A stretch of DNA of 64,000 nucleotides, from contig JABAKD010000025.1 of NCBI GenBank assembly GCA_012845835.1, forward strand, positions 27,213,504 through 27,277,503, in the 5' to 3' direction. Below the pieces are notes generated by a model. That model was not told the origin of the DNA. It saw only the letters and a list, made by a program, of their open reading frames with translations, and searched no databases. Below are positions 35,250 through 46,529 of the stretch, piece by piece (the first letter of the stretch is position 1; the number at the start of each line of letters is the position of its first letter). The translations under genes were made by a program, and so were the position numbers. Source of the DNA: Undaria pinnatifida. Its lineage: Eukaryota; Sar; Phaeophyceae; Laminariales; Alariaceae.

Positions 35250-36930
35250 GCCACGTTCGCGCTCCCCCCTTTGATCTCGATGAATACAAGCAAAGAAAAA
35301 AATTACCGCTCACGGTATTGTTTAGGGCTATACCATAGTACTTGAACACGCTCCACGAAATAGTCAAACCGGTAGCTTGCCACACAATGTGTACCATTTC
35401 GATTCGGCGTTCGTCCACAGCTGTATCGGTACGACCCCCCACCCCCCCCCCTCCTCCAGTTTACTCTTGTTGCTGTTCTTGGTGTCCACTGTTGCGTGGA
35501 TTAGCCAGCTCTTATCCGCCTCGGTCCTGTGCCATTTCGTCATGAAGCGGCCCGCCGCGTCGACGACCTCCCGGTACCAGTTTCCACTCCTCTTGGCCGC
35601 CCTCGACCATAGCGCACTCTTTACTCCTAACGGCAAAGCGGGGTTGTCCGTTGAATGCTTTGATATCGTCTGCTACAGCTTGGGCCCAGTTCTTTTCTGG
35701 TCGGCCTGGTCCCGGGTTTTCCCCACACTACCCGTCGTCCCGAACATCACCCGATGAGTCAGCCGCCCAGTTGTTGTCCTTTGAACGCCTCCCGCAAAGA
35801 CGAGGTGGGTTTTGCGTGGTCGTCTCAACGCTTTCACATTGTGTTGAGGGTCTTGGCGGTCGATATATGGTGGTCGGTGCGTTGTCGGCGTTGGGAGCCA
35901 AATCGGATAGGAGGCGGTTTCAGTGTGCCGTTCATAGGTCAGCAAAGTGCCCCTGGCAGACGTTCCGAGCCACACGCCCGTACAGCAGGGTGTCAATCAC
36001 CTCGGTCCTTAGCAGGCGCACCTTAGGTATGAACGAAGCATCTTCCATATCGTACAGCTCACGCTTGAAACGATCGTAGCATGTCCCGCTTGAAACGATC
36101 GCAGCATGCCCACGCGAGTCGGATCCGTCGTTAATTTATATCATAATGTCGGCGCTTTCGTTGATAAGACCGCGCCAAGGCACAGAAAATGCATCGTCTG
36201 CATATATACCTCTGGCCCGCCGCTTCGATAACAAGCGGTGGGGTCGGGAGAACCTTGTTGAGCGTGCGGAGCAGCGTTGTCTCCTTTCTCGTTTCGCACA
36301 CGGTGAGGCCTGCTGATTCGAAAACGGTCACAAGGACAGTAATCTTCGCAAGGTCGACACACGCAAAATCGACACACGACGCGTGTGAAAATACGTGGAA
36401 GTGTGGTGAGCTAAAGCTATATTTTTCCCGGATAAAAAAAAAAAACAATCGCAAGGTCTTCCGTTTATTTACACACAACGCCTGCATCGTCGGCGTAAAG
36501 CATACCACAGACTGGCCTCCGTACATGTGCCAGTGGTTAAACCTCCAACCCGCCCTCCCCGAAGTCCTCCTCGAGGTGCACCAAGTCCTCAAAAAATCTG
36601 GGTCCTCACTGAAACTTATTAGCGGAACGGAATGTATCGCTGTGCGGCGAAAAATACATTGTGAAGAAACGGCGACAGTACACATCCTTGCCACAATCCC
36701 TGAGTGGCGTCATGCCATTCACAGTGTTCACCGTCATCCATACGCACGCGAGCTCGCATGCTTTCGTGGAACTGGCCAATAACGGTCAACATCGTCTCTG
36801 GTACGTCATCCGCGTGCTCGATATTTGTGCATGAGAACGTGGCCGTCGACAGGACCGACGCCATGGCGTCATCGTCACAGCAGCCTCTTGGGATCCACCT
36901 CCCGCGCGACCTTCTTGAGTAGACGCGAAA
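35250..36930 (-). pseudogene. Non-LTR (LINE) reverse transcriptase remnant, left arm
   Basis: Read on the minus strand, fragments in several frames give PETMLTVI.QFH, the DGEHCEWHDATQGLWQGCVL block (RT core), the YADD catalytic box at 36,486-36,497, an AGLTV-E block and, further on, the C-terminal tail with WYREVVDAAGRFMTKWH. Together these correspond to the palm, thumb and C-terminus of a non-LTR retrotransposon polymerase. Stops and frameshifts break it repeatedly, and the 5' part (endonuclease, fingers) is missing. Upstream of 36,800 it diverges from the right-arm copy. Confidence 0.8.
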
Positions 36931-38095
36931 GCCAACGCATGCCCATATTTTCTTCAAAAATTATAATTCCCACGAACGTGATTAAAAGCCGGATCTAATC
37001 TGTACCCAGTCGCGTTGAATAGACCACAAATGGGCTAATCGCTGCAATTGATCGTTGTCCACCCAAAGCAGGAAGCGATCGGTCGATTATGTCACGTATT
37101 TGGAAAAAACAAAAAAAAACTCTGTGGAATCCAAGGTGCAGGCCATGCCAGAGGCCTGCAGAAATGGCGTGCTCGACGTGGGCGTGGGCGCCCACTGGCT
37201 GTTCTTTGTCTGTGTGGAGTGTGCCTATCTCACAGTCATCTTGCGTTTATAGAGTCCGCGCATTACCTCCACACTGTTGTGACAAAACATATTTAATGCG
37301 GCCCTTGCTCGCTCCTCCCGGAAAAGCATAAACTATCATTCATGTACAACAAAAACAACACAGCACCCCCTTGATCGCGGGCTGGATTGTGTAGGACCGC
37401 GCTTTACTGTGGATGGGGCACGCACGGGTTGCGCCGTACTGCTTGCGCCCTTGACTGTACCCAGGGCTGTTGCCCCTCTCATCTACGCTGAGCCTGCTGA
37501 TTGATCAAGATATTTATGACAAAACAAAATGCCGTGTTTTTGAGTGTGTTGTTGGTTGGTGGATGGCAGCCGGTATGCAGTTCGTCGGTTTGTTGTCACA
37601 TCGCCATAATGCGTGTTGCTGTTCTTGTTCATGTACATGAATGTCAGAAGGAAGTCTACACGTTCGTTACGACTGCTGCTGTATACTGTGTAGTCTATGT
37701 TGTTACTATAATCATACTGCAGTCGGGCGACAGTATGAGTTACAAGTAGCTGATACTCGACCGAGTGGAAAAATCAATTTTTTTACAACACCGCAAACAG
37801 TATTCAACAGCAGTGGCATCAGCAGCGTCGGTGGTTTGATGAATGATGCCAGGATTTCGTGTTTTTGAGACCTGGAGTTATGGCGTGACCTTGAGCGATT
37901 ACAAACTTGGGGGGAGTGCCAGCCCATCCTTTTGAATCGTGGACAAATGTACTTCACTCGTAGGCATTCGTCGTGCGCCAATTTCAAGAACTCAGACGAG
38001 ATAGGAGAATTCCTCTGTTGGTGTTCTTCGTCGATCTCCAGATATCGTCGACCCAAAGCGTCTGTGGGTGGTGCTCGCACGTTTCCGCTTATCCG
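36800..38095. other. Spacer of the giant inverted repeat
   Basis: About 1.3 kb of sequence that is not shared between the arms. The last ~170 bases (37,930-38,095) belong to the right-arm reverse transcriptase (FVDLQ, then KRLWVVLARF in a shifted frame). Short frames at 37,055-37,300 and 37,501-37,749 have no recognisable domains. Confidence 0.6.
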
Positions 38096-39480
38096 AGACG
38101 ATGTTGACCGTTATTGGCCAGTTCCACGAAAGCATGCGAGCTCGCGTGCGTATGGATGACGGTGAACACTGTGAATGGCATGACGTCACTCAGGGATTGT
38201 GGCAAGGATGTGTACTGTCGCCGCTTCTTCGCAATGTATTTTTCGCCGCACAGCGATACATTCCGTTCCGCTAAGTTTCAGTGTGGACCCCGATTTTTTG
38301 AGGACTTGGTGCACCTCGAGGAGGACTTCGGGGAGGGCGGGTTGGAGGTTTAACCACTGGCACATGTACGGAGGCCAGTCTGTGGTATGCTTTACGCCGA
38401 CGATGCAGGCGTTGTGTGTAAATAAACGGAAGACCTTGCGAAGATTACTGTCATTGTGACCGTTTTCGAATCAGCAGGCCTCACCGTGTGCGAAACGAGA
38501 AAGGAGACAACGCTGCTCCGCACGCTCAACAAGGTTCTCCCGGCCCCACCGCTTTTTATCGAAGCGGCGGGCCAGAGGTATATATGCAGACGATGCATTT
38601 TCTGTGCCTTGGCGCGGTCTTATCAACGAAAGCGCCGACATTATGATATAAATTAACGACGGATCCGACTCGCGTGGGCATGCTGCGATCGTTTCAAGCG
38701 GGACATGCTACGATCGTTTCAAGCGTGAGCTGTACGATATGGAAGATGCTTCGTTCATACCTAAGGTGCGCCTGCTAAGGACCGAGGTGATTGACACCCT
38801 GCTGTACGGGCGTGTGGCTCGGAACGTCTGCCAGGGGCACTTTGCTGACCTATGAACGGCACACTGAAACCGCCTCCTATCCGATTTTGGCTCCCAACGC
38901 CGACAACGCACCGACCACCATATATCGACCGCCAAGACCCTCAACACAATGTGAAAGCGTTGAGACGACCACGCGAAACCCACCTCGTCTTTGCGGGAAC
39001 CGTTCAAAGGACAACAACTGGGCGGCTGACTCATCGGGTGATGTTCGGGACGACGGGTAGTGTGGGGAAAACCCGGGACCAGGCCGACCAGAAAATAACT
39101 GGGCCCAAGCTGTAGCAGACGATATCAAAGCATTCAACGGACAACCCCGCTTTGCCGTTAGGAGTAAAGAGTGCGCTATGGTCGAGGGCGGCCAAGAGGA
39201 GTGGAAACTGGTACCGGGAGGTCGTCGACGCGGCGGGCCGCTTCATGACGAAATGGCACAGGACCGAGGCGGATAAGAGCCGGCTAATCCACGCAACAGT
39301 GGACACCAAGAGCAGCAACAAGAGTAAACTGGGGGAGGGGGGGGGGGGGTGGGGGGTCGTACCGATACAGCTGTGGACGAACGCCGAATCGAAATGGTAC
39401 ACATTGTGTGGCAAGCCTATTTCGTGGAGCGTGTTCAAGTACTATGGTATAGCCCTAAACAATACAGTGAACGGTAATGT
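37930..39480 (+). pseudogene. Non-LTR (LINE) reverse transcriptase remnant, right arm
   Basis: This is the plus-strand twin of 35,250-36,930, with about 170 extra bases at its 5' end giving FFVDLQ and, after a frameshift, KRLWVVLARF. These are the block around the first catalytic aspartate of a reverse transcriptase. YADD lies at 38,393-38,404. GLTVCETRKETTLLRT, EAAGQRY, HRVMFGTTG and WYREVVDAAGRFMTKWH follow in different frames. It is broken by several stops and frameshifts and cannot be functional as it stands. Confidence 0.82.
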
Positions 39481-39933
39481 TTTTCTATGCTTGTATTCAT
39501 CGAGATCAAAGGGGGGAGCGCGAACGTGGCAGTAATGTCATTTACTTGTTGTCATGCTTTCTTTGTTCATTTTTATTGCCGTTTTTCTCTCTTTATTCCC
39601 TTGTTCCCGCCCCCCCCCCGCCGGCCTTAGGCCGGTATCTTCCTCTTCTCCCTGTTGTTTTGTCCGTGCAACAGTTAGCTGTTTCCCTTCACCAGCGCGT
39701 AGGTTGTTTGTCTCGCAGCCGTTCTGGCTTTCTTGCATCTCTCGTTCTTCAGAGCCCCTGGCGTTTTCTTTTTTAGTTTCATTTTTTTTCTAATATTTAT
39801 TATTATGGTCTCGCTCGTTTTGTTGTGCTGTCGTGCCCGGTACGCCGGCATTTCACTTGCTTCATTGTGTTGATTCCTTATTCATTGAGACTGTTGTTCA
39901 CCCTGTCTCACATATGCTCTGTATGTCTCTAGC

Positions 39934-40206
39934 ATGAAAAATAAGCACGGACGCCCGGTGTACTCAACACACATAACAAACAATCTTCTGGTCATGCTAC
40001 CGGCTGTGCTGCAGTTTATTTTTTATGATTCTGGGAAGTTTAGGAGTATGAACAAGAGGTGTTATTGTTGCAGAACGGAAAATTGCACCGCAGCAAACAT
40101 CACGGCAGGGTACCAGTACACATGGCAGGGAGCCCAGCGACCGGTCCCTACCCTCGACGCTGACTACCGACCGCGTAGAGGCTGCTGTGCTGCTGCTGCT
40201 GTGTGA
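39934..40206 (+). CDS. 90-codon frame conserved in both arms, unknown
   Basis: Twin of 34,572-34,844, with an ATG start and the same cysteine cluster. No domain is recognised. It lies 3' of the reverse transcriptase remnant. Confidence 0.2.
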   Translation: MKNKHGRPVYSTHITNNLLVMLPAVLQFIFYDSGKFRSMNKRCYCCRTENCTAANITAGYQYTWQGAQRPVPTLDADYRPRRGCCAAAAV

Positions 40207-40248
40207 GTTACTGCGGCGCGATTTTCTGTCACTCTTTCTCGTGTGTTG

Positions 40249-40318
40249 ATGACGTGCTCCACTGCTGTTGATAATGTGCTCAACTGCTGTTGATGATGTG
40301 CTCAACTGCTGGGAACAA
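40249..40318. repeat. 22-25-bp minisatellite, right arm
   Basis: Three units of TTGATRATGTGCTCAACTGCTG type, the mirror of 34,464-34,530. Confidence 0.75.
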
Positions 40319-41789
40319 AACAAAACGGTTTGAAGGCTCTGATGACAATGATGTTTGATGTATGTGGAAAATGTGGTTGGATTGGGTTTCTTGACAGAGG
40401 AGGGGGAGACGGGACAGAGCTTAAAAACAACATGAAACGATTTAGAAGTGCACACCTAGGACTGGTAATCGATTACCACGTTATGATGTACAGCAGCAGT
40501 AGATATTTATAGGCAAGTTCTGTGTTGCCGATTTTGTCGATCTTGTGTGTAACATCAATAAATGTCGAAATTCTCGAGTTGTTTCCCTGACCACTCCTGG
40601 TCATCCGGGCGATGTCTCGCGAGCCACAAACATCGGGGTGGATCGTCTAGCCGAAGGCCAAGGGTTGCATCTGTGCCGTCCTCCTTGCAACACCGGAAGT
40701 GGCCGATACACCGATGGTGTAACATGGGGAACGGCCGCGCAAGAGGGACACAAGGAGGGTTCCAAAGGAGGAAACTCGAGGCTTCAAAACGGTGGAGACC
40801 ACATGCTTCTTGAAAAGTGGAGACCGGCTGCCTCAGGTGTAGAGACGAGCTGCTCCAGGGTGAAGAAAGGCGCACCACCGCTTCTCTGGTATGCCTTGCT
40901 TGGTGCCGTCCTCCTGTCTTCCGATCTCCGAGCTTTTGAATTTCAAACTGTTCGCGGATTTTCATGTACCGGTGTGGCTATTTGATTATTGAGCAGACTG
41001 CTCAAAATATTCGAAAACGCCGAAAGGCCACACTACTACTGCTGTTGTTGGTGGGCTGCAAACAGGCTTTGCTGCGGGCCAGGGATGGGGTCGGTCGAGT
41101 CTTCCGCACCTGTGGCGTTGGCGTGGGTGGAGCACTTGTGGCGCGTTGCGTTTGTGTGTGGGCCACAGCTCGTCGGTCTCCAAAGAACGAGATAAGAGCC
41201 TTCTGATTTTGAAAATTGCTTGCTGGCTGCTACGTGTTCGTAGCAAAGAGAAAATTTGCGCCGCTTCGGGCACTCTTGATGACGCGTCAGCCTGTCTGCC
41301 GTGAGCAATCCCGCAGATCGTCCACCAGGAACCTGGCAGCATCTTCGGGAGGGTGCTTGGGTGTTGTGGATGCCGTCTGGTGTGTCCGGGATGCCCTGTG
41401 GAAGATGATGTGCCCCTTGATGTGTTGGTGTCCTGGCTGGCTGGTCGTTTTTTTTTTCATATTGGATTCTTCTATGCTTTTTTTTCCTTTATAGTTGGGC
41501 CATTACCCTACATTGTCCAAGTTATAATTTTCTTGATTTTTTTCCCCCCACAGCTCAAATTACGATTTAAAATCCTTAATTCAAGTAGCTTATATAGGGT
41601 TGAAAGATCTATCTCCCACCAACAGAACCACAGGGTTCCCCACAACCGGCACCAATATTACCGCATAACAAAAATGTAGCATTTGTTACGCAGGAATGCG
41701 GAGTTTGTGGAGGCGTGGTTGGGATTCGAATAACGGTAGTAGGGTAACGGCCAAACTAGAATACAAATTTGAATTAGGCCGACGTCGTT

Positions 41790-42676
41790 GTGTCTGCCCC
41801 AGACTCGCCCAAGTGGCCGACGAGATCGGGGCTGCCACACGAGCGGCGGAGCAAGAACACAGAGAGAGAGGGAGAGTTGACCCTCCAGTGGCTGCGAGGC
41901 TGGGGACGGAGTATATTGGTCACAGCAGCGCAGCAAATCAGGACAGCGCGTCAACTTGATTTGATCGACTTGATTTGATCTACTTGAAAACCAGAAGAAG
42001 GAGCTGAACGCAGTATTGGAGAGGTTGCAGAGCTACCTGCAATGCTACCTCCAATACGGGCGCGGGAGGTCGGACCTCGGGGAGGGTGCACGGGCCGTCA
42101 AGGCCCGCATGCTGGAATGGGAGACACCGCCGGGCGTCTGTGAGTACACGTGGCGCAGCGATACTTGCCCCCGTACCGCCCGCAGATACGATCACGACCG
42201 GGTCGCCCCACCATCCCGCCTGGCGGCCTCAGCGCAGCAGCGGCCCACGCCCCCACCCCCCCCGCCGCAGCCCTCCCAGCGCCCTCAGCAGGCGGCCACC
42301 ACCGGGGGCGGCGGCGCTCCCTCGGGCGGGGGTAGCCGGCCCCCGCCCGTCGCCCGCTACAGCAGAACCCAGGGGACCGACGGCCGGGCCGCCCCCCCCC
42401 CCCCCGGCCCCGGCCCAGGTCGGAGCAGCGGCGCTTCCACCAACTGACAATACGGGCTCTGCCACCAGGCAGGGCCGACCACGGGGGGGGCGGGAGCAGG
42501 CGTGGCAACCACGGTGTTTGCTGACGCCACGAGGTCCGCCGGGCTTCACAGGGCACCCACTCCCGGATCGGTTTCGCCGGCTCTGTTCCACGGTGAGTCA
42601 GGCAGCGCAGCAGAATAATTACCCTCAGACACACCGATCTACGGGTAGACCAGCAGAGGCACGGACAGGAAACTGA
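41790..42676 (+). pseudogene. Gag-like region of the DIRS element
   Basis: Two adjoining frames look protein-like. The first (41,790-41,978) ends with LQWLRGWGRSILVTAAQQIR. The second (from about 42,005) begins with a leucine-rich, coiled-coil-like stretch (LERLQSYLQCYLQYGRGR) and runs into a very proline- and glycine-rich tail up to 42,447. An overlapping frame stays open to 42,676 because of the high GC. Position before the polymerase suggests a capsid-type protein. No zinc knuckle is visible, so the assignment rests on position and composition. Confidence 0.5.
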
Positions 42677-42860
42677 CCATCAGACCCACACAGCCAGGCC
42701 GGCAGACCGATGCAGACGCACTTACACACAGTCAGCCAGACAGCCAGACAGACAAGCTCACCAGCAAATCCTCAGACAGACAGACAGTCAGACAGACAGA
42801 CCGGCAGTCAGACAGGCAGACAGACTCGCAGGCAGACAGACATAGTTCGGCACACCCTGG

Positions 42861-43085
42861 TAAACCCGCGCGGGCGGCGTGGAGCAGCGCAGCGTTATCA
42901 AAACAGGGGACCACGGAAGAGTTCGAACCACACGTCTAGCGACAGCTCGACTGTCCAGCTGAACAGGTGGTCAGACACCCCACTTCTTGCCAACCGGGCA
43001 GTGTCGCGGTTGCAGAAGGTTTCAAGACAGCAGGCGGGGTTGAGTAGAGGTTCAGTGTACCCCGTGTTGGCTGCACACCTCCAGA
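42861..43085 (+). repeat. 225-bp direct repeat, unit 1
   Basis: Matches 43,529-43,760. Shared words include GCTGGTAAACCCGCG or CTGGTAAACCCGCG, CAGCTCGACYGTCCAGCTGAAC, AGACACCCCACTTCTTGCCA and GAGTAGAGGTTCAG. The two units flank the CAGA/CAGG microsatellite. Confidence 0.85.
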
Positions 43086-43500
43086 CGCACAGACAGACTA
43101 ACAAGACAGACAGACAGACTGAAGACAGACAGACATACAGGCGGACAGACAGGCAGGCAAACAGACAGGCAGACAGACAGGCAGGCAGAAAGACAGGCAG
43201 GCAGGCAGACAGGCAGGCAGGCAGACAGACAGACAGGCAGACAGACAGGCAGGCAGACAGGCAGACAGACAGGCAGGCAGACAGACAGGCAGACAGGCAG
43301 GCAGACAGACAGGCCGACAGACAGACAGGCAGGCAGACAGACAGGCAGGCAGACTGACTGGCGGACAGACAGACAGGCAGGCAGGCAGGCAGGCAGACAG
43401 ACAGACACGTAGGCAGACAGACTCGCAGGCAGATAGACAGACAGACAGACTGGCAGCCAGACAGACCGGCAGACAGCCAGACAAACATACAGACATGCTG
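43086..43500 (+). repeat. (CAGA/CAGG)n tetranucleotide array
   Basis: A long interrupted run of CAGACAGGCAGG-type tetranucleotides; a shorter, more degenerate run lies at 42,725-42,840. Four-base units shift frame constantly, so the 130-215-codon frames on both strands (DRQAD-type and CLSVCLP-type) are artefacts. Confidence 0.93.
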
Positions 43501-43528
43501 GCAGTCAGGCAAAGTCAGGCACGTCCCG

Positions 43529-43760
43529 CCCACGCTGGTAAACCCGCGTGGGCGCCGTGCAGCAGAACAGAGTTTGTCGAGAAACGAAAGGGACCTACGG
43601 ACGAGCTCGAACTACACGGCTAGCAACAGCTCGACCGTCCAGCTGAACAGCGGGCCAGACACCCCACTTCTTGCCACCCGGGCAGTGCCGCGGTGGCAGA
43701 AGGTTCAGGACAGCAGGCGGGTGTGAGTAGAGGTTCAGCGTACCCCTTTCGGTTGTATAC
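43529..43760 (+). repeat. 225-bp direct repeat, unit 2
   Basis: Second unit of the pair described at 42,861-43,085. It ends about 40 bases before the ATG of the polymerase leader frame. Confidence 0.85.
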
Positions 43761-43799
43761 TCCGCGGCTAGTTCCGCATATACGCCAAAAGCTCACACC

Positions 43800-44723
43800 A
43801 TGTCGCACCCACAGGATTCAAGGGCCAGGAACCCGCTTCCGCGCGCGTCGGCAGAACCGACGCCGCAGAAGGCTCGTACAGCAGCAGGAGCAGAGGGCCA
43901 GACAGTCAGATACCCCACTTCCCGCGTGCGTCGTCAATCGCGTCCACGCAGAAGGCTCAACCCAGAAGGGCCGTCCACCCTGTTTTGTCTCGACTCATCA
44001 GACAGCGCAACAGCAAGCAGTGGACTAGTTGACGCGTCATCCCACCCATCGATAAGCGGGGGCACTAGTTATCCCTACGGCACTCTTTCCGATCACATGC
44101 ACTTCGCAGGACCGCATACGTGGCCGTCGGAGCAGTCCGTTCGCGCCGATACGCAGAAGGTTTACGGGTCAGCACGCGCGCGGCTCCCTGATGGGGAATG
44201 GCGCAGTCGACCTCCGAACGTACGTACAGCAGTACAGCAGTGGCACGCAGAAAGGGCTAACCTGAGTAAGGAAAACCTTGACGCCAGGACCCGAGCGGAT
44301 ATCCTGTACCGGCTAGCCGATATCTGCACGACCATGATGAGACAGACAGCGACGCGACAACACCGTAGTGTAGTGGGGGACGTCGCCCGTTCGGTGGGAG
44401 GCGGGTGGAAAAGTCGATCAACCCGGGCGCAAGAACCTCACCGAGAATTGACCCGGGTGCCCGACAGACCCAGGTCAGATTCAGAAGTATTTCGTGAGAC
44501 ACAAAAGGTTTCCAAGACGTTGACGAACTTATCACGATCGTCACGGGGGGGGGTTCCCGTGTGCGCTGCAATAACTAGTACAGAGTTAAACCACGCCTTG
44601 CAATACGGTAACAACCGCAGTGCCCTCGAACATCTCCCAGCCATATGGGAGAAGCTCAGCGAGAATGTTCGACGCGATAAGTGCCTGGTCACACGTGAGT
44701 CGTTTCGCAAGACAAATCCATAA
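43800..44723 (+). pseudogene. DIRS polymerase leader / N-terminal region (307 codons open)
   Basis: This is the longest uninterrupted frame of the element, starting at an ATG. The first half is rich in Ser, Arg and Pro. Residues about 110-200 include HTWPSEQSVRADTQKVYG and a helical stretch (NVRTAVQQWHAERANLSKE), which could be a core-binding-like or gag/RT linker region. The last part (NHALQYGNNRSALEHLPAIW) leads straight into reverse transcriptase sequence that continues in another frame from about 44,660. No catalytic motif lies within this frame. Confidence 0.55.
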
Positions 44724-46260
44724 CCTGAGGGTGTCGCCCCTCGGGGCTGTAGTCACCCACAAGGCCAGGATTATTAACGACCTTTCCTTCGAGGTGCGGC
44801 ACCGGAACAAAAGGGGGGCCTGAACAGAGACACGGATCCAGATTCCGTTCCCCCGCGTCTGTGCGCGACAGCCCTTCCGAAGTTCCTCACAGAAATCGTG
44901 AGCCTACGCCAAAAATACCCTGTAGAGCGCATACTGATGAGCAAGGCAGACGTATCAGATGCGTTTTTGGAATGTTAGAGTCGACCCGGACCAAGCCCAC
45001 AATCTCTGCTACACGATCGGAACCTGGTCGTGATCGAATTTCGGCTGACGTTCGGGTGGTCCGGGTCCCCGGGTTTCTGGGGGGTCATGGCCTCCGCAGC
45101 CGAGCACTCGCATTGTCACACGTCGGTACAGTCAGCTCAGCTACTCAGCGAAGGATGTGAGATGATGTCGCACGTCAAGATCGTAGAACGTTGTTTGGGA
45201 AGAAGGAAAGCCAACCCGGGTGCCGATGGACGCCAAATCAGAGCGCACCCGGGGGGGGGAAGGTTAGACCCGTTTTTCGTCACGGTGTACGTAGACGATT
45301 ACCTCTTAGTTAGGGTACAGCATTCAGCCGACGACACGACTGCCCTCACAGCGTCCGCCTTATTAGCGTCCGACCACGTGCGCCTATTCGGACGAGGCGA
45401 AGACGGAGCAACCCCGATCCTCGCGCCAAAAAAGAGCACGGACTGGGACACCAAGATAGATGCGCTAGGTTTCACTGTAAACTCACATACCCTACGTGAA
45501 AACCGAGGCGATTAGGAGACTCTTGCTCGACCAGTGGCCCTCGAGCAGGAGGTGCGCGATATCCTTAGCATCGCGGGAAAGTTATGGAACCTCACGTACG
45601 TAGTCGGAGCAGGCAAATATTTGGTATGGAGGCTCTTACGCCTGACGGGCCTCCATGACTCGCAGGACCAAAGGCGTCAGAACGGTATCGTGACCTTGGT
45701 AGAGAGTTTCACGCAGACCTTCACTTCTGGAGGTGGGCGATAGAGCACGAGCCCCTACAAGTCGGAGAAGCTCTCAGCGCGCCTTGTTACTCGACCACGA
45801 AACGTCGCCCTAAAAGGCACTACTTATCGGACGCCAGTTTTGAAGCGGTCGGGGGGGTACTGCGTGGAGAAAAAGGTGTACTGGCGTTATGATTTACCCA
45901 CAGAACTGGCAGCCGAACTTAAACGAAAAGCCGAGCTCAACAAAACCCGTACGATCACGATCAACCTCCTCGATTTGCTCGGGATGGTCGTGACGGCCTG
46001 GGTGACGCTCGAATTAGTAGTGGGCACGCCCAAGCGCGACGGGGACCCGGTTCTGATGCGCTGCGACAACACGGCGGCAGTGTCGTGGGTCTCTCGGTGC
46101 GGCGGGGCCAGGGAAAAGTGCGCGGGCCTACTCAGGCGAACGCTCGGCCGCCTTGAATTCAAGGGGCGGTGGTGCCACCTCGCTAGGCATGTTCCCGGCG
46201 TCCAAAACACTCTAGCAGATGGGATATCGCGGTGGCCCCGCAACATGGTAGGCAAAAAAA
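44660..46260 (+). pseudogene. DIRS reverse transcriptase-RNase H, frame-disrupted
   Basis: It starts with RVSPLGAVVTHKARIINDLS. The first catalytic aspartate lies in ADVSDAF near 44,945, followed by the FRLTFGWSGSPGFWG block and the catalytic YVDD at 45,288-45,299. RNase H follows: YLSDASFEAVGG with its aspartate at 45,830-45,832, then MRCDNTAAVSW with an aspartate at 46,065-46,067 and a late aspartate in NTLADGISR. The frame changes after 44,823, has a stop at 45,513, changes again near 45,725 and again at a G-run near 45,850. The enzyme would copy the element RNA, but this copy is dead. Confidence 0.88.
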
Positions 46261-46529
46261 AAAGTCAAGGAACTCACAAACTCGGACGATTGGTCGGAGC
46301 GAGCGATTGGAAAGCACGGGGTAGATATTTTCAATGTCGTGCTTGGATCAGAATGCGTCGATGCTAGTCACGACGAACTGTTATGGAACCTCATGCAAAC
46401 GGCACGGACGGCGCGTGACCCCCTCCGCGGTGACACGCCTCGGGACCCCCTCCCTCGAAAAATCCCACCCGCTCGTTTCCCTTTCGTGCTGCACGAGCAG
46501 AAGCAGGGAACAAGCAAGAGGTAGTACGG

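Larger units (their letters stand above)
33187..36799. repeat. Giant inverted repeat, left arm (about 3.6 kb)
   Basis: The arm is the reverse complement of 38,096-41,591. Outer ends share AGCTACTTRAATTAAGGATT. Inner ends share GGTCAACATCGTCTC. In the stretches I compared base by base there are only scattered substitutions and changes in homopolymer length. It contains the 3' half of a non-LTR reverse transcriptase (minus strand), a 24-base minisatellite and a 90-codon frame kept in both arms. Confidence 0.92.
38096..41591. repeat. Giant inverted repeat, right arm (about 3.5 kb)
   Basis: Reverse complement of 33,187-36,799; see that entry. The arm continues about 2 kb beyond the end of the reverse transcriptase, so the duplicated unit includes 3' flanking sequence. 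Homopolymer tracts differ between the arms (for example G-run near 39,332 versus C-run near 35,439). Confidence 0.92.

Noticed and set aside
42725-43500. CRISPR-like array
   Set aside because: There are no unique spacers; it is a tetranucleotide microsatellite, and the genome is eukaryotic.
42710-43533. Long frames on both strands with Asp-Arg-Gln and Cys-Leu-Ser-Val repeats
   Set aside because: They are translations of the CAGA/CAGG tetranucleotide array and have no independent coding signal.
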